Origin: Seminavis robusta
Lineage: Eukaryota; Bacillariophyta; Bacillariophyceae; Naviculales; Naviculaceae
Length of the DNA: 42,508 nucleotides
Direction: 5' to 3'
Assembly: GCA_903772945.1 (NCBI GenBank)
Contig: CAICTM010000928.1
Span: 1 to 42,508 of the forward strand
In this document: positions 30,047 to 40,419 of the stretch, piece after piece
How the letters are laid out: each line of letters opens with the position of its first letter
Numbering within the stretch: the stretch's first letter is position 1
Program-made: the position numbers and the translations under genes
The notes under the pieces: model-generated
Told to the model about the DNA's origin: nothing
The model's database searches: none
Seen by the model: only the letters and a program-made list of their open reading frames with translations

Positions 30047-32411
30047 AAATCGATTGTCATCTACCAGTCGGGCTGTTTCAATGCATGCGAAGGTTGCTTC
30101 AATCTGTTGGAGGCACGATGGAAGTACACGACGCTCACATTCCCCTGTTGCAGCGTGAGCACGACTCCTACATTATGGATTGGGTTGGGTGGTATGGTAA
30201 TTTCTCTGAGGCAGATCTGAAACGGATCAACTATGTGCGTCTTTACTTCCAAGTTGTCACAGTCGCGGACATCACCACTGCATTTGGCACATACATCCGG
30301 GAGGAGTTCTGGCATGGCTTTTCCAGTCCTCTAATGCCTCGCACCACCTACTTCAAGAGGTTTCAAAATCGACCCCGGGATCCCAGGACTTGGTGGTTGT
30401 GGAGGAAAGCGTTATCCCTCTTCGCTCCGAATCTGACTTTGGACGTACCCCTGGGGAGATGGCTCGTCTCTGCTGACAAGCTCCGCATGAGCCACAGGTT
30501 CTTCTACGAGGTTGATGCCAACGTCGTCTATCAACAAGTTGATAATGAGGAGTCCGAATTCTGGATGTTCCAACATCCAGTTCCAAACAAGGAACGGACA
30601 GTTCATCGCTGGGAGTTCGAAGATGAGACCTACCTTGACGCCAGCATCCTACACAACTCTGTGCCACTGGATCCCTACTCCCCCCGATCCTGCACCTCAG
30701 TTCAACCAGACTCTGGAAGGCGGCGAGTCCTAGACCTGACCCTATTCAACAAGCGTGAGACAGTGGTAGTTGGTAGTGGTTTCACAGCAGGCATTCCTGC
30801 TCGTCCACTACCACCCACACCAACAACATTTGAGGATTTCCTTTCCACTTTGGAGCCTTGGGAAACAGCTCTCTATGACGAGCTTCAATGGATGGTGGAC
30901 GCTTACTCCGTCCTGCAGATTGTCACAGCCATGCCCTTCTGGGTGGCGAGTGATGGGGCTGCAGACATTGACGCCGGTAAGGCGAGTTTTGCTTGGGTTC
31001 TGGCAGACAATCGCGGTCAGATTGTGCTTCGGTGCTCTGGTCCAGTTTTTGGTATGGTTCCGACTTCCTACAGGGCGGAGGCTTATGGCATTCTATCCCC
31101 TACTTGCCTTCTGCAGAGATTGCTGGAGTTCTAGGGCCGAACCAGCATGAAGACTTATGTACACCTGTGTGACAATGAATCCGTTACCAACAAGTGTGCT
31201 GGCTGTCTGGATTACGAGGGCTGGTACCCCCAAGATTCCTTAGACTCCGATTGGGATGTCCTGCAGCAGATCGAGGAATCGTTTCGAGCTGCCATTACCG
31301 TGCCCAAGATGGAGCACATCAAATCGCACCAGGATAAGCACAAGGCCATCGAAACACTACCTTTGAAGGCACAACTGAACTGCAGAGCCGACAAACTGGC
31401 AGGCAGTTACATGACCAGACACATGAAACAGGACCACTCCAAGGTGCTCCGATTTCCCGCCAACTTGGCCCAGCTGCACCTTCCCAAAGGAACATGCACA
31501 TACAAGCTTCCCAGAACACTGCGGCATCTAAGGAACGACCAGCCCTTGTTCGACCACATTGTCAAACTGAATCCTGACTGGGACGAGGACACCCCCGCAC
31601 TGGTTGATTGGACAGCACATGGTCGTGCTGTCAATCGACATGAGATCCACAAACCGACAATTGTGAAGTTTCTATATTTCAATTGTTGCCAGTTGGGAAA
31701 CGGATCCACCGAGACGACCCCAAGTATGATCACCATTGTCCCCGTTGTGGTGGTGATCATGAGACTGAGACCCATGTGTACAGATGCCCGCATGTTGACG
31801 TGGATTTGTGGCGAGGGACCATGCAACGAGCAATCAGCACAAAGTTGCGCAAGGATTCCACAGACCCCTTCCTCCTGGAAATTGTTCTTGATGGGCTTCA
31901 ATATCACTTTGAAGACCGGTTCCTACATCCGTGGCATTACCCGGAATGGTATAGGGACCTTGTTGACACTCAAAATCTCATTGGTTGGGATAACTTCCTG
32001 AGAGGACGTTTGTCCAAGCACTGGGCTAAGCATCAAGACGCATATCTGCATCGGGTCGGCTCCCAGGAGACCACCAAGACCGGGCAGCTCTGGGTCACCA
32101 ACCTGTCTTCTGTTCTGATCCAGCAGTGGTGGAATCTCTGGGAGGACCGCAATGCCGCCAGGCACGGCCGGGATCAGGAACAGAAATGGCGCAAGAAACA
32201 CGAACAGCTTCAACGAGAGGTTGAGCTCCTGTATGAAAAAGCGTACCTGCTCCCAGAGCATCTTCTTGATACCATCTTCAAACGACCCCTGGAGGAACAG
32301 ATGGCCAAAGGGCCGGGGGATATCAAAGCATGGCTGGCAAATTGGCTTCCAGTTGTGGACAAAGCAATGAGGGATGAGCATGCACGTGAGCAGCCTTCCC
32401 AATCAGGGTAA
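30047..32411 (+). pseudogene. LINE ORF2 C-terminal region: RNase H and CCHC finger, broken
   Basis: The first ~900 bp are the ORF2 segment after the reverse transcriptase, with no domain I can name. RNase H follows with its four acidic landmarks: Asp in VASDGAA (30950), Glu in YRAEAYGI (31075), Asp in LCDNESV (31170) and Asp in NCRADKLAG (31385). A TAG at about 31132-31134 interrupts it (LLEF stop GRTSMKTY), with the same frame open on both sides. Near 31680 the frame shifts, and CPRCGGDHETETHVYRCPH (CX2C...HX4C, near 31740) starts the terminal region, which ends at 32411. The RNase H would degrade the RNA strand during target-primed reverse transcription. One nonsense codon and one frameshift make this copy inactive. 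Confidence 0.8.
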
Positions 32412-32642
32412 CTATGCGCCGGTGTGGGACTCCCATAGCAATAGCGGGCGATTTAGCCTAGCGTAGATAGTTAGTCGTACAGCACCCTCCGGAGTTTTGT
32501 TCAATTTCTCCGGTGGGGGGCTTACACTAGGCCTAAGTGGGCGCCCTCGTGCGTCTGAGGAATATGGGTTCGTCACGGCACCATTCAGCGGATCGTCTGA
32601 CGAGGTGTAGCCTTTAAAATAAAATTTCGTTATTTTTTTTTT
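30047..32642 (+). mobile_element. 5'-truncated LINE inserted in copia-2 gag
   Basis: The 10-bp CATGCGGCTC lies just before (30037-30046) and just after (32643-32652) the insert. The insert carries the C-terminal end of a LINE ORF2 (RNase H and CCHC finger) but no reverse transcriptase, as expected of 5' truncation. Its 3' end is AT-rich and finishes in about 11 T rather than A. 32412-32642 is its 3' untranslated region. Confidence 0.88.
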
Positions 32643-32861
32643 CATGCGGCTCCACCGCAGCAGCAGGCGGCAACGCCTGTGACTCAAAGTGCTCCGATGC
32701 GCAGGAGTGAACAGACCAGCAGCCAAAGTTCGCAGCAGACCTCTTGGAGTCAACCAGGTACGAGCTTCCAGGGGATGCAAACAATCACGATTTCGCCGGA
32801 AGATTACAAAGCTTTCATGATGTTCAAGTACAACGAACAGCAGAAGTTTCATGTCAGATAG
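32643..32861 (+). CDS. Copia-2 Gag, C-terminal part after the LINE
   Basis: After the duplicated target the Gln/Ser/Thr-rich tail of Gag resumes (PVTQSAPMRRSEQTSSQSS), through TISPEDYKAFMMFKYNEQQ, and stops at 32861. Pol is open in the -1 frame across this stop. Pol may therefore be made by -1 frameshifting, although no clear slippery heptamer is seen. A mutation is an alternative. Confidence 0.7.
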   Translation, partial: HAAPPQQQAATPVTQSAPMRRSEQTSSQSSQQTSWSQPGTSFQGMQTITISPEDYKAFMMFKYNEQQKFHVR

Positions 32862-34371
32862 CCGATAAGTTAAGTGGCAGTGACGAGTATTTTGGTTATC
32901 ACCTCAGTCAGGAGTTAGTCGAGGAGGATCGTATTCGTTTTGATACGGGATCCCAACCCGACAGACCTAAGAAAGACTGTGGTGCAATCTTCTCGCAGTT
33001 ACCCAAAGGAACTATGTTAGCAGTGGATTGCGGATCGACGTTCGCGGCAACTGTGCAGGATGGAAGAATGTGCCATAATATTCGGGAATTGGATACACCG
33101 ATTGGCATGAAAACGAACGTTGGAATTGGAAAGTTCCGTATAGTGGGTGATATACCCGGGTTGCCAGGAACCGCCGTTATTCACAAGTCGTTCCTGATGA
33201 ATTGCGTGGGATGGACTCACTTGTCAGATACGTTCCCTATGTGGTACGACAACCGCAAAGCAGATATCGTTTACGTGGAGACACCATGGAAGATCGTCGA
33301 GTTCACAAGACGGAAAAATGGTATGTACATGTATCAGGTATCAAAAGAGTTTCTTGACGCCGTTGCGGCAATGCGGAAACAAGAAGGGATGAAGGAGGAC
33401 GATCCGTTACTCCAATTAGCCCAAGTCAAGTCGAAGACGGCCCCTGCCGAAACTGCAGGAGTGGGGAAGTCTGTTCCGACTGTTGATGAAAATTTGAAGA
33501 TGATTCCCCAGCGAGAACGCGCCGGCATGGAGAAAGCTCGGCAGCTATACTTCCGTATGGGAACCCCTACGATTCGTACTCTCCGCGAAGCCATCAAGCA
33601 TAATGTGATTCGGAATTGTCCTGTGACTGATAAGAACGTTCGGAATATGGTACTCGTGTATGGAGAAGACGTGGGTGCACTGAAGGGAAGGGTTACGCGA
33701 CAGCGTCCTGCCCCAGTGAAAGTTGATTGGGCAGAGATTCCCCAATCACTAGTGGCCATGCATAAGGAATTGGAATACTGCATGGATTTGATGTTCGTGA
33801 ACAAGGAAGTGTTCCTAACCGGAATTGACCTGTCTGTACGATTCAGGCATTGCATTCACATCGAGAACCGCAGCAAGAAGTCTGTACTTGCGGGTTTCAA
33901 TGAGATTTTGCGCAGCTATAACGCGGCAGGATTTCGTATCTCGGTGGTTTCCTGCGATGGGGAGTTTGAGAAGATTCTCGATCCTGTCAAGGATAAAATG
34001 CAAATCACGACGAATTACGCGTCTGCGGATGAGCATGTGCATGCCGCAGAGCGAAACAACAGAATTATCAAGGAGCGAGTGCGCATTTACTACGCACACT
34101 TGCCTTTTGAGAGAATGCCTCGGGTGATGCTCCGGAATGTGGTTACGGAAGGTGCTGATTCGGTGACAATAGTCCCGACCAAGCTTGGTATTTCAGACCA
34201 ATTGAGCCCCTATACCATCATTACAGGCAGACACATTGATAATGACAAAGAACTCCAGTTTGGGTTTGGTTTTTATGTGAATGTGAATCAAGACGGAGAC
34301 AATACGATGAATCCCCGAACGATTGATGCCATCTATCTCCGCCCTGCTCGGAATTTTCAGGGTGGCCATGT
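32862..34371 (+). CDS. Copia-2 Pol, first part: protease and integrase
   Basis: The frame is open from 32744. Protease: MLAVDCGSTFAATV near 33015, with Asp-Cys-Gly in place of the usual Asp-Ser/Thr-Gly, which may weaken or abolish it. The pre-integrase segment ARQLYFRMGTPTIRTLREAI...NCPVTDKNVRNM...GALKGRVTR (33535-33700) matches the copia layout. Integrase core: Asp in MDLMFVN (33785), Asp in VSCDGEFE (33955), Glu in AAERNNRIIKER (34050), the D,D,E triad. The frame reaches FQGGHV and is then cut by the 428-bp insert; the nominal stop at 34390 lies inside that insert. Joined across it, the sense continues as VIDLRSGREISRPR. Confidence 0.85.
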
Positions 34372-34799
34372 TGCAATACACGGCTCTTAGCCTTATTCGC
34401 GACTCGATCCTAGATAGGGTTTGAGTTCGACTCATGACTGAGTCTCTCGCGAATAGTCATTTGAGACAGGGTTCTCAATGACCGCTCTAGTCATACTAGG
34501 TTGATGATGAAACATCGCTCTAGATATTTAGCCAGCGTGGAGTACTTCCACGCTACTAGATCCATGCTAGACAAATCTTCCACGCGTTCCGTTTTAGGAT
34601 CGTGGAGATACGTAGGATTACTACCGCAACCTACTCTATCACACTTTATAGTCTCCCGCGGGAGACCAGATCTACGATCCCTTGATGACGATCTCTCTCG
34701 TTGATTAGTTTTCATAGGTTTCTAATCTCTCTCATAACTTTCATTCTCTCAAACTCAAAACACTCGAAAGATCTTTACACTAGCTTTTAGCGTAGTGCA
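34372..34799 (+). mobile_element. 428-bp insert with TGCA ends, likely solo LTR
   Basis: The insert runs from TGCAATAC to GTAGTGCA, which are 7/8 inverted ends of TG...CA type. ATGT precedes it (34368-34371) and follows it (34800-34803). Removing it restores the Pol frame exactly (GGHV-VIDLRSGR). A TATA-like TTTATAG lies near 34637. A hairpin AGCGTGGA/TCCACGCT lies near 34533-34553. It has no coding capacity. A solo LTR fits best; a small non-autonomous element is the alternative. Confidence 0.7.
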
Positions 34800-34803
34800 A
34801 TGT

Positions 34804-35783
34804 TGTTATCGACTTGCGCTCAGGACGCGAGATTTCCAGGCCACGGGCGTGGCTAGTGCCGATGACTCAGCGCGTAATTGATCGCGTGCACGAAATGGCA
34901 GATAAACAGAAGATCGGGAGTTTAAGTATCAAGCATCGAAGTGACTCTAAGTTCAACGCAAGCCGTTGGCTTGCAGGAGTGGACGGGGAAAACGACGATG
35001 ACGACGAAGACTGGAACGAATCTGATGATGACTCGGATTCTGACAGTGAATCAAGCTACAAAAGCGATGAAGATGAAGACGAATGGGAAGAATTGGATCA
35101 GAATGAGCTAGCGGATCTACTTGCTAGTGGATCGCGACCAGTCCCAGTCGTTGACAACCAAGATCAACCACCAGCACTATTGCCTCGAGCGAACCAAGCA
35201 TATGACGATGACTCGGATAGCAGTGATGACGAGGAGAGTGACGATGGTGAAGAAGCAAAGCAAGATGATTCTGACGATGATTCTGACGATGATTCGAGCG
35301 ATGATGGCATTCCCGAAGGAATCAAAGAAGCCGTCAGGGAACAAACTCAGAGAATTGATGATACCATGGAGGAGATTCGGGCATCAGGACGACCAAAGCG
35401 TAAGACTAGGGCTCCTGACAGACTGAACCTCCAGCAGCAGCACGTGAAACCCACGAAGACTATGTTTGGCTATCACCTCACAATGGCAGATAACAAGAAA
35501 GGATTGTCACCAGAAGAGAGAGACGCTATCATAGAAGACTGCCACAACAGCACGGAACAACAATGTCCTCGGAAAGGAAGTATTCGTGAGTATGATGAGA
35601 TTGAAGGAATGGTTATGGCACAGTACATCAATGAGTTGAACGACCGCTTTCAACAAGGGAAGTATGGTCACAGTTACGGACAGCATGATTTGCTGGACAA
35701 AGGATTGAAAGTCTTTGGTGAACGTGGTTACAAGGCCGCTATGAAGGAAATAGGCCAATTGCATGACCGAGTTGCATTTGCTC
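34804..35783 (+). CDS. Copia-2 Pol, second part: acidic linker and start of the RT region
   Basis: The frame continues Pol (VIDLRSGREISRPRAWLVPM) through a very acidic stretch (about 34985-35310, with repeated GATGATTCTGAC units). A basic patch RASGRPKRKTRAPDRL (35385) follows, then the RT entry region DLLDKGLKVFGERGYKAAMKEIGQLHDRVAF. At about 35783 similarity to copia ends, while the frame runs on to 35950 without recognisable domain. The catalytic RT motifs are missing, so this element cannot replicate itself. Confidence 0.75.
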
Positions 35784-36290
35784 ACTTTCGATCCCGTTCT
35801 TTCGCTTACCAGGTGGCTATGTTCTGTGCAGGTTTGCCTCGAAGGAAAAGCATCATATTTTTGTACTCAAACGAGCTGAACGGTGCAGAGACGGGCAATT
35901 TTGTGGGGAAGCAAAGTATACCTTCCTTGGATATCTTTGTGGGAGATTAGTTGCAATACGGTACAGCTGAGGCGAGAAACAAGCTATGCCTCTGATGATA
36001 CTGCAGAGGCTGGGAGCGAGACAGGTATTATCGCCAAAGTACTGAAATTTTTATACAAGACAAAGACTTAACGATTTTGTCGCAGTACACTAAAGCACAC
36101 AGTAATTCAAAAATTGTCACCTAACTCTTGTGTATCCGTTGGAGTCTTGCGGAACACTAAGGACTTAACACGCGTACCTCTGTTTCCCTCCACAATTTCG
36201 CGCTCACAAAGTAGAGGTACGTGACTTTGGATGTACCTCCGTCGAGTCATTAAAGTCAACTATCCAAGTCAACACTACAAGTACTGAACA
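35784..36290. other. Junction region without a gene
   Basis: About 500 bp between the broken copia-2 and the next ORF. It holds an inverted repeat CGTACCTCT (36173-36181) / AGAGGTACG (36213-36221). Nothing else is recognised. Confidence 0.4.
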
Positions 36291-36929
36291 ATGAGGATCA
36301 AAGCTTCTCCTTTCTTTTCAAAGTGGCTAGTGGATGTCACTGTCTACCCTTACAATGAACTCAAGGCAACCAGGCGCAGCTTTGAACTGAAGTATGTTCT
36401 CTTGCAAGCAGAAGGGCATCAAATTGTCCACCCAAACACCTACAATTGTGTACCAGTGAGTTGTTTTGAGCCATACCAGTTGGAAGACCTCATCATGACC
36501 AAAGTAGCCAGGCCAGTGCCACCTGACATGAATGAGATCATTGATACCATGGAAAATTGGGGGTGTCAGAAGAGCATTGAGTGGTATTGTCTTGTGCTTG
36601 AAATGCTTGCTGAGAACATTGACATACAGATTTACCTTAATAGGGCTGCCAAGTTCAAGAGATGCATCTATTGGCTGGCTCTGGAGTACACAGGAGAGAG
36701 GTTTCATGGCTACACAAGTGAGCACAAGCAGTGTATGGAGGCTTGGAGTCAGTGGTTTGACAGGACTTACAAGGACCATCTCACTTTCAAGTTGCTGGCT
36801 GTGGAAACTGAGGAGTACCTTGAGGGCTGTGTCAACCATCTCCATGGATTTGGAGTGCTGGAGACTCATGAGCACTTGGTTGACTTGAACCTGGATGGAC
36901 CTGATGAGGTGGTTAGTGCTGGAAATTAA
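36291..36929 (+). CDS. Unknown intact 212-residue protein
   Basis: An uninterrupted frame from an ATG to a TAA after DEVVSAGN. The residue mix is that of a soluble, largely helical protein with many aromatic residues (WLVDVTVYPYNELKATRRSF, SIEWYCLVLEMLAENIDIQI, FDRTYKDHLTFKLL). There is no signal peptide, membrane segment or motif I know. It is the only large intact ORF in this part. It converges on the transposase-like gene whose 3' end is only about 50 bp away, so it could be the partner gene of the same element or a host gene. Function unknown. Confidence 0.45.
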   Translation: MRIKASPFFSKWLVDVTVYPYNELKATRRSFELKYVLLQAEGHQIVHPNTYNCVPVSCFEPYQLEDLIMTKVARPVPPDMNEIIDTMENWGCQKSIEWYCLVLEMLAENIDIQIYLNRAAKFKRCIYWLALEYTGERFHGYTSEHKQCMEAWSQWFDRTYKDHLTFKLLAVETEEYLEGCVNHLHGFGVLETHEHLVDLNLDGPDEVVSAGN

Positions 36930-36981
36930 AGAAGAGGAAACTGTTGGTGTTTGTTATCCAAGTAGTCAACCAGTTGTAAAC

Positions 36982-39034
36982 TTAGTAACAGCAACTCACC
37001 TGTTTGTATTCAAACCAATCCTTGTAGTGGCTGCTTGGATGGGTATCCTTGGCACAGCTTTGACCAAAGCCATCATTGGCGCCATGGCAATCCTTCCTTT
37101 CATGACACCTTCCACACCAGTCTCTTACACAGTTTTTTCCAGCTTTCTCTTGCTTTGCATGTTCTCTCTTTTTGTGGCCACAAACCATGCAAAATGCTCT
37201 GCTTCTGAACACTTTTGTTAGAGTTGTTGGTGGTGGCATTGGTTGTTCTGGAGCTACCGGTCGCACATACTCGATGGGAACCAGCCGGTGATCAACGTTG
37301 CCACGGGATTTTGTCCATTTTGAACCCGTACAGATCGCAAAGCTCCGGCAGCAACATCAGCATTCAGTACTGTTGGATTGCCAAATGGAGTGGTTCCACC
37401 TGCATGTAGCTCTCTTGGTCTAGCTCCATGGATGGTGGGAGGAGCATTGAGTAGTTGTCGACTTGCTCTAATTTGGGCAGTAACGTTGTCATGGTACGGA
37501 TCAACACCTCTTGGAGCGACGGCTTCAAGGGCTTTCGCCTCCTCAACTTGGTCATAGTACTGTTCCAGTTGCAGTTGGCTCTTTCTGTTGATCTTGATGG
37601 TTGTGTCATCGCCTTCACTCCAAAGCTTAAATCTCCTTGATACCTCTATGTTCCATCGTCGTTCGAACTGCTTATAGCATTTGGGTCCACTGCTAACTCT
37701 TCTTCCATAGTCACCTTTCCACTCATCGAATAAAGAGGCCTCTTCTTTGTCAACTGTAGATTCTGCAGTACTCGAAAGGGGACTTCGGAGGGGCAACCAT
37801 GTCTTCTCATTTGTCAATCGCTTGAAGGCGTCCATTGAACTCTCGCAACCACTGTCTGTTGGCAACAGTATCTCTAATTCTTTTAGAATTTCGTCACTGT
37901 GTAATTCGTCATGGTGTCTTGCTGCTGCATCTCTGGAGTTAGCAAACTACCACTCTTGAGGAACTTCTCTGGTTTAAGTCTGGTGTCATCAGGAGTACGT
38001 GTTGATAAGTCAATTTCAATCTCTGCGTCCTTGGCTTGTGCATACCAGAGTACTGCTTCTACATTTGCTCTGAGGATGGCTGGTTTCGGAATGACAGCTT
38101 TCGCCTCTTGTAGGATTTCTTTAACTGTCGGTTGCCTCTTCCTTTTTGCTGTCACCAGTTCCTTGGCTCGCTCATATTCAGAAGATTCCACCAGAAAGAC
38201 GGCTCTGTGTAGGAGTCCTCTAAGTATGCCTGCCTGTTTGCTGGTGGGCTTGTAGTATGCTTCATTGAATCGCTTCAACCAGTGAAAGACATCCAACAAG
38301 ACAACTGCCCCTGGGAATGCCAATGTAAGCATGCGGCGAGTAGAACAACAGTTGTCCACGTAAATTACCTTGACAGCTTCCTCATGAGGCACCTCATCAA
38401 TTGTTTTTGGTTGATACAAAGATGGGTCTTCGAAAAGATCTCTGGCAATGGCTGCTTCCTCCGCGATCTTCTTCCTTTTGAGATTGAGGTTCAATCGGTC
38501 TCGCAATCTCTTGAGATCAGCAGAGATTTCACTGACAGACTCACTGTGCCGCAGACCCTTCCAGAAGATAGTCATGCCATCCTCATTCTGAATAGTAACA
38601 ATGCATTTGTATGGAGGGAAACTCTGCCCTTGCTTTGTCCAGACATGAATTTTTTTGGCAAGCTTGTAGTTGTAATCAATCTTTGCCACTGTGCAACAGA
38701 GGCCACACATCTTCGCCTCCTGGAATGGGCGCCGCGCCTTGAAAAAACAAAGCACAATGCTGTCAACACGATGCTTGGATAATACCTTGCCACAGTATCC
38801 CTTGGAGTCCACGAAACTAGAGAACATCTGTGGACCAGCATCTGCTTCCATGCCAGCATTGGCTCCTGCCGGATTGTTATCTGCCCCCATGACCTGCGGT
38901 GCATACGCTCCAAGAGCTTCAATTGCTTCCTCTTTCTCGCGTTCGGCATCAGCCACCTTGGTATTGAGATCGTCAAATTCCTCCTCCCATTTTTGAATGT
39001 ACTGCGCACACCAATCCTGCCACTGGACAAGCAA
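36982..39034 (-). pseudogene. Transposase-like protein with VDNCC motif, frameshifted
   Basis: From Met 39034: a coiled-coil start (WEEEFDDLNTKVADAEREKEE), a Cys segment (MCGLCCTV), YNYKLAKKIHVW (38660), then IYVDNCCSTRRM (38360) and VVLLDVFHWLKR (38295), which look like the acidic core of an RNase H-fold transposase. The first frame ends at 37883, but HDELHSDEILKELEILLPTDSG is open in the next frame from about 37915. A second break near 37315 leads to VPIEYVRPVAPEQP and a Cys/His tail CMVCGHKKREHA...CGRCHERKDCHG (37185-37055). Two frameshifts make it inactive. The D-YKLAKKI / VD-CC--R / LD-FHW layout recalls transposase-like proteins spread in algae and animals (KDZ-type or similar); the family name is uncertain. 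An AG before 39034 could be a splice acceptor. Confidence 0.6.
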
Positions 39035-39483
39035 CCTGAAAGGGATGGTGACATCAGTTGCGACGGGATACAGCTTACAATTCAGCTTTACAGCTTTACA
39101 ATTAGCAGGCTTATTCTAGAAAATAATCAATAACTGCTCACTTATTTGGAAATACAAACTTTACATCTCTTAGATCCCTAGATTAATCAATGCACAATGG
39201 TATTGTCGCATGGTAGCATGCGAGGTTATGAGATGTTACTCATTCTTATTCTTATATGTCTATCCCTTGTGGTTATCAATGGATTTCGCTACTCCTGGAT
39301 GCAGACTGCTCCTGAGTTTCCTCTTGCGCTCTTCATCTGTAGCTTGTCATCTCTTGATACCCCTCTTCTTTATCCTGTTGACGATCGTAATCTCAATGAG
39401 ATGAACCATTTGATTCGCTCGAAAGCAATCTCCCATTCCATCTGTCGTCGATCGAAATCGCGATGAGGATCCTATATTATCAC

Positions 39484-40090
39484 GTGGACTCATGCAGGAG
39501 TCCACCTTTTACTATCCGAGCGCTAACGAACCGCTACTGTTACTGTTACTATTACTGTTACTGTTACTGCTACTACTGTTATCTCTACACCGGAGAGCCT
39601 GCCGCTTGTGGCATCTCGTCCACGACGATCGATCGCGACAACAGAGTTAACAGAATTCACGAAAAATGAGCTCCGACTGCATAAAAGCTCGGCTTGTGTG
39701 TAGGCTTGAGTCATGCTTGTGTTATTCTTCTCGAGTTCACCTCTATTATCGGTTCAAATTACCTGAGTCATGCTTCGAGTGAAGTTCCTCACTTTTCATT
39801 AACTCGACGTACACGATACGTACGTGTTATCATCAGTAAAGAACAACAACAACGCGAGCGATAATCGCTCCGTGTTGTTGTTGCTGATCAATCGGCAGTT
39901 GGTCTCTGCTTACCCAGGACCGGCATTGGTCGTTTGTGTGGCTTGCAGCGAACTGGCTTGCAGTTTGTCGTTTGAAGGATTCGATCCACGGTACGGATTG
40001 TACGGAGCAATCGATCGCTCCGTACGAGAGATCGCGATTGATCTCTCATGTCATTCAAACGAGCGATTCGCAAGCTCGTGTCATTCAAAC
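39484..40090. repeat. Hairpin and microsatellite cluster
   Basis: Perfect 8-bp stems lie at 39484-39491/39498-39505 (GTGGACTC), 40001-40008/40017-40024 (TACGGAGC) and 40026-40033/40040-40047 (GAGAGATC). A TACTGT-type microsatellite runs from 39534 to 39582. TGTCATTCAAAC occurs twice at a 30-bp period (40049-40060, 40079-40090), with a GAGC/GCTC hairpin between. The stretch 39035-40420 holds no recognised gene. It may be an LTR or leader of a degraded retroelement. Confidence 0.6.
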
Positions 40091-40419
40091 AGTTGTTTGT
40101 TTGAAGATTCAAGCAACGCGAAGGATAACAAAGCTCATAAATTCCCCATTCGATTGACTCGATTGACTGGATATCCACCACGCTCCTGCTACTCCTCTTG
40201 TTGCCGCTCCTCCTGTTGTTGCCGCTGGTACCGCCATTGCCATAGCCATTGCTCCTCTTTTGTTTATTCTCACTTGATGGACCTTGACGACGCTTCCTCT
40301 GCTCAGCATCTTCATCTTCAAAACGCAGCGCCAGCACCAGCATCCTTGTTCATCCACAAGGCTTCAGACAAGCCTTCTTTGAATCTGATCCAATCATCCC
40401 ACCATCTGATCCTCCAACC

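Larger units (their letters stand above)
28441..35783 (+). mobile_element. Second Ty1/copia element (copia-2), truncated and twice interrupted
   Basis: In order: leader, gag (28876 on), protease, integrase and the first part of the RT linker, all on the plus strand. The coding match stops at GLKVFGERGYKAAMKEIGQLHDRVAFAH (about 35783), right where the RT core should begin. RT, RNase H and 3' LTR are therefore absent. A LINE fragment (30047-32642) and a 428-bp insert (34372-34799) sit inside. Removing both restores a continuous copia order. Confidence 0.85.

Noticed and set aside
28843..31134. A 763-codon gene joining gag to RNase H
   Set aside because: A 10-bp target duplication shows that the second half is a LINE inserted in copia gag; the open frame is accidental.
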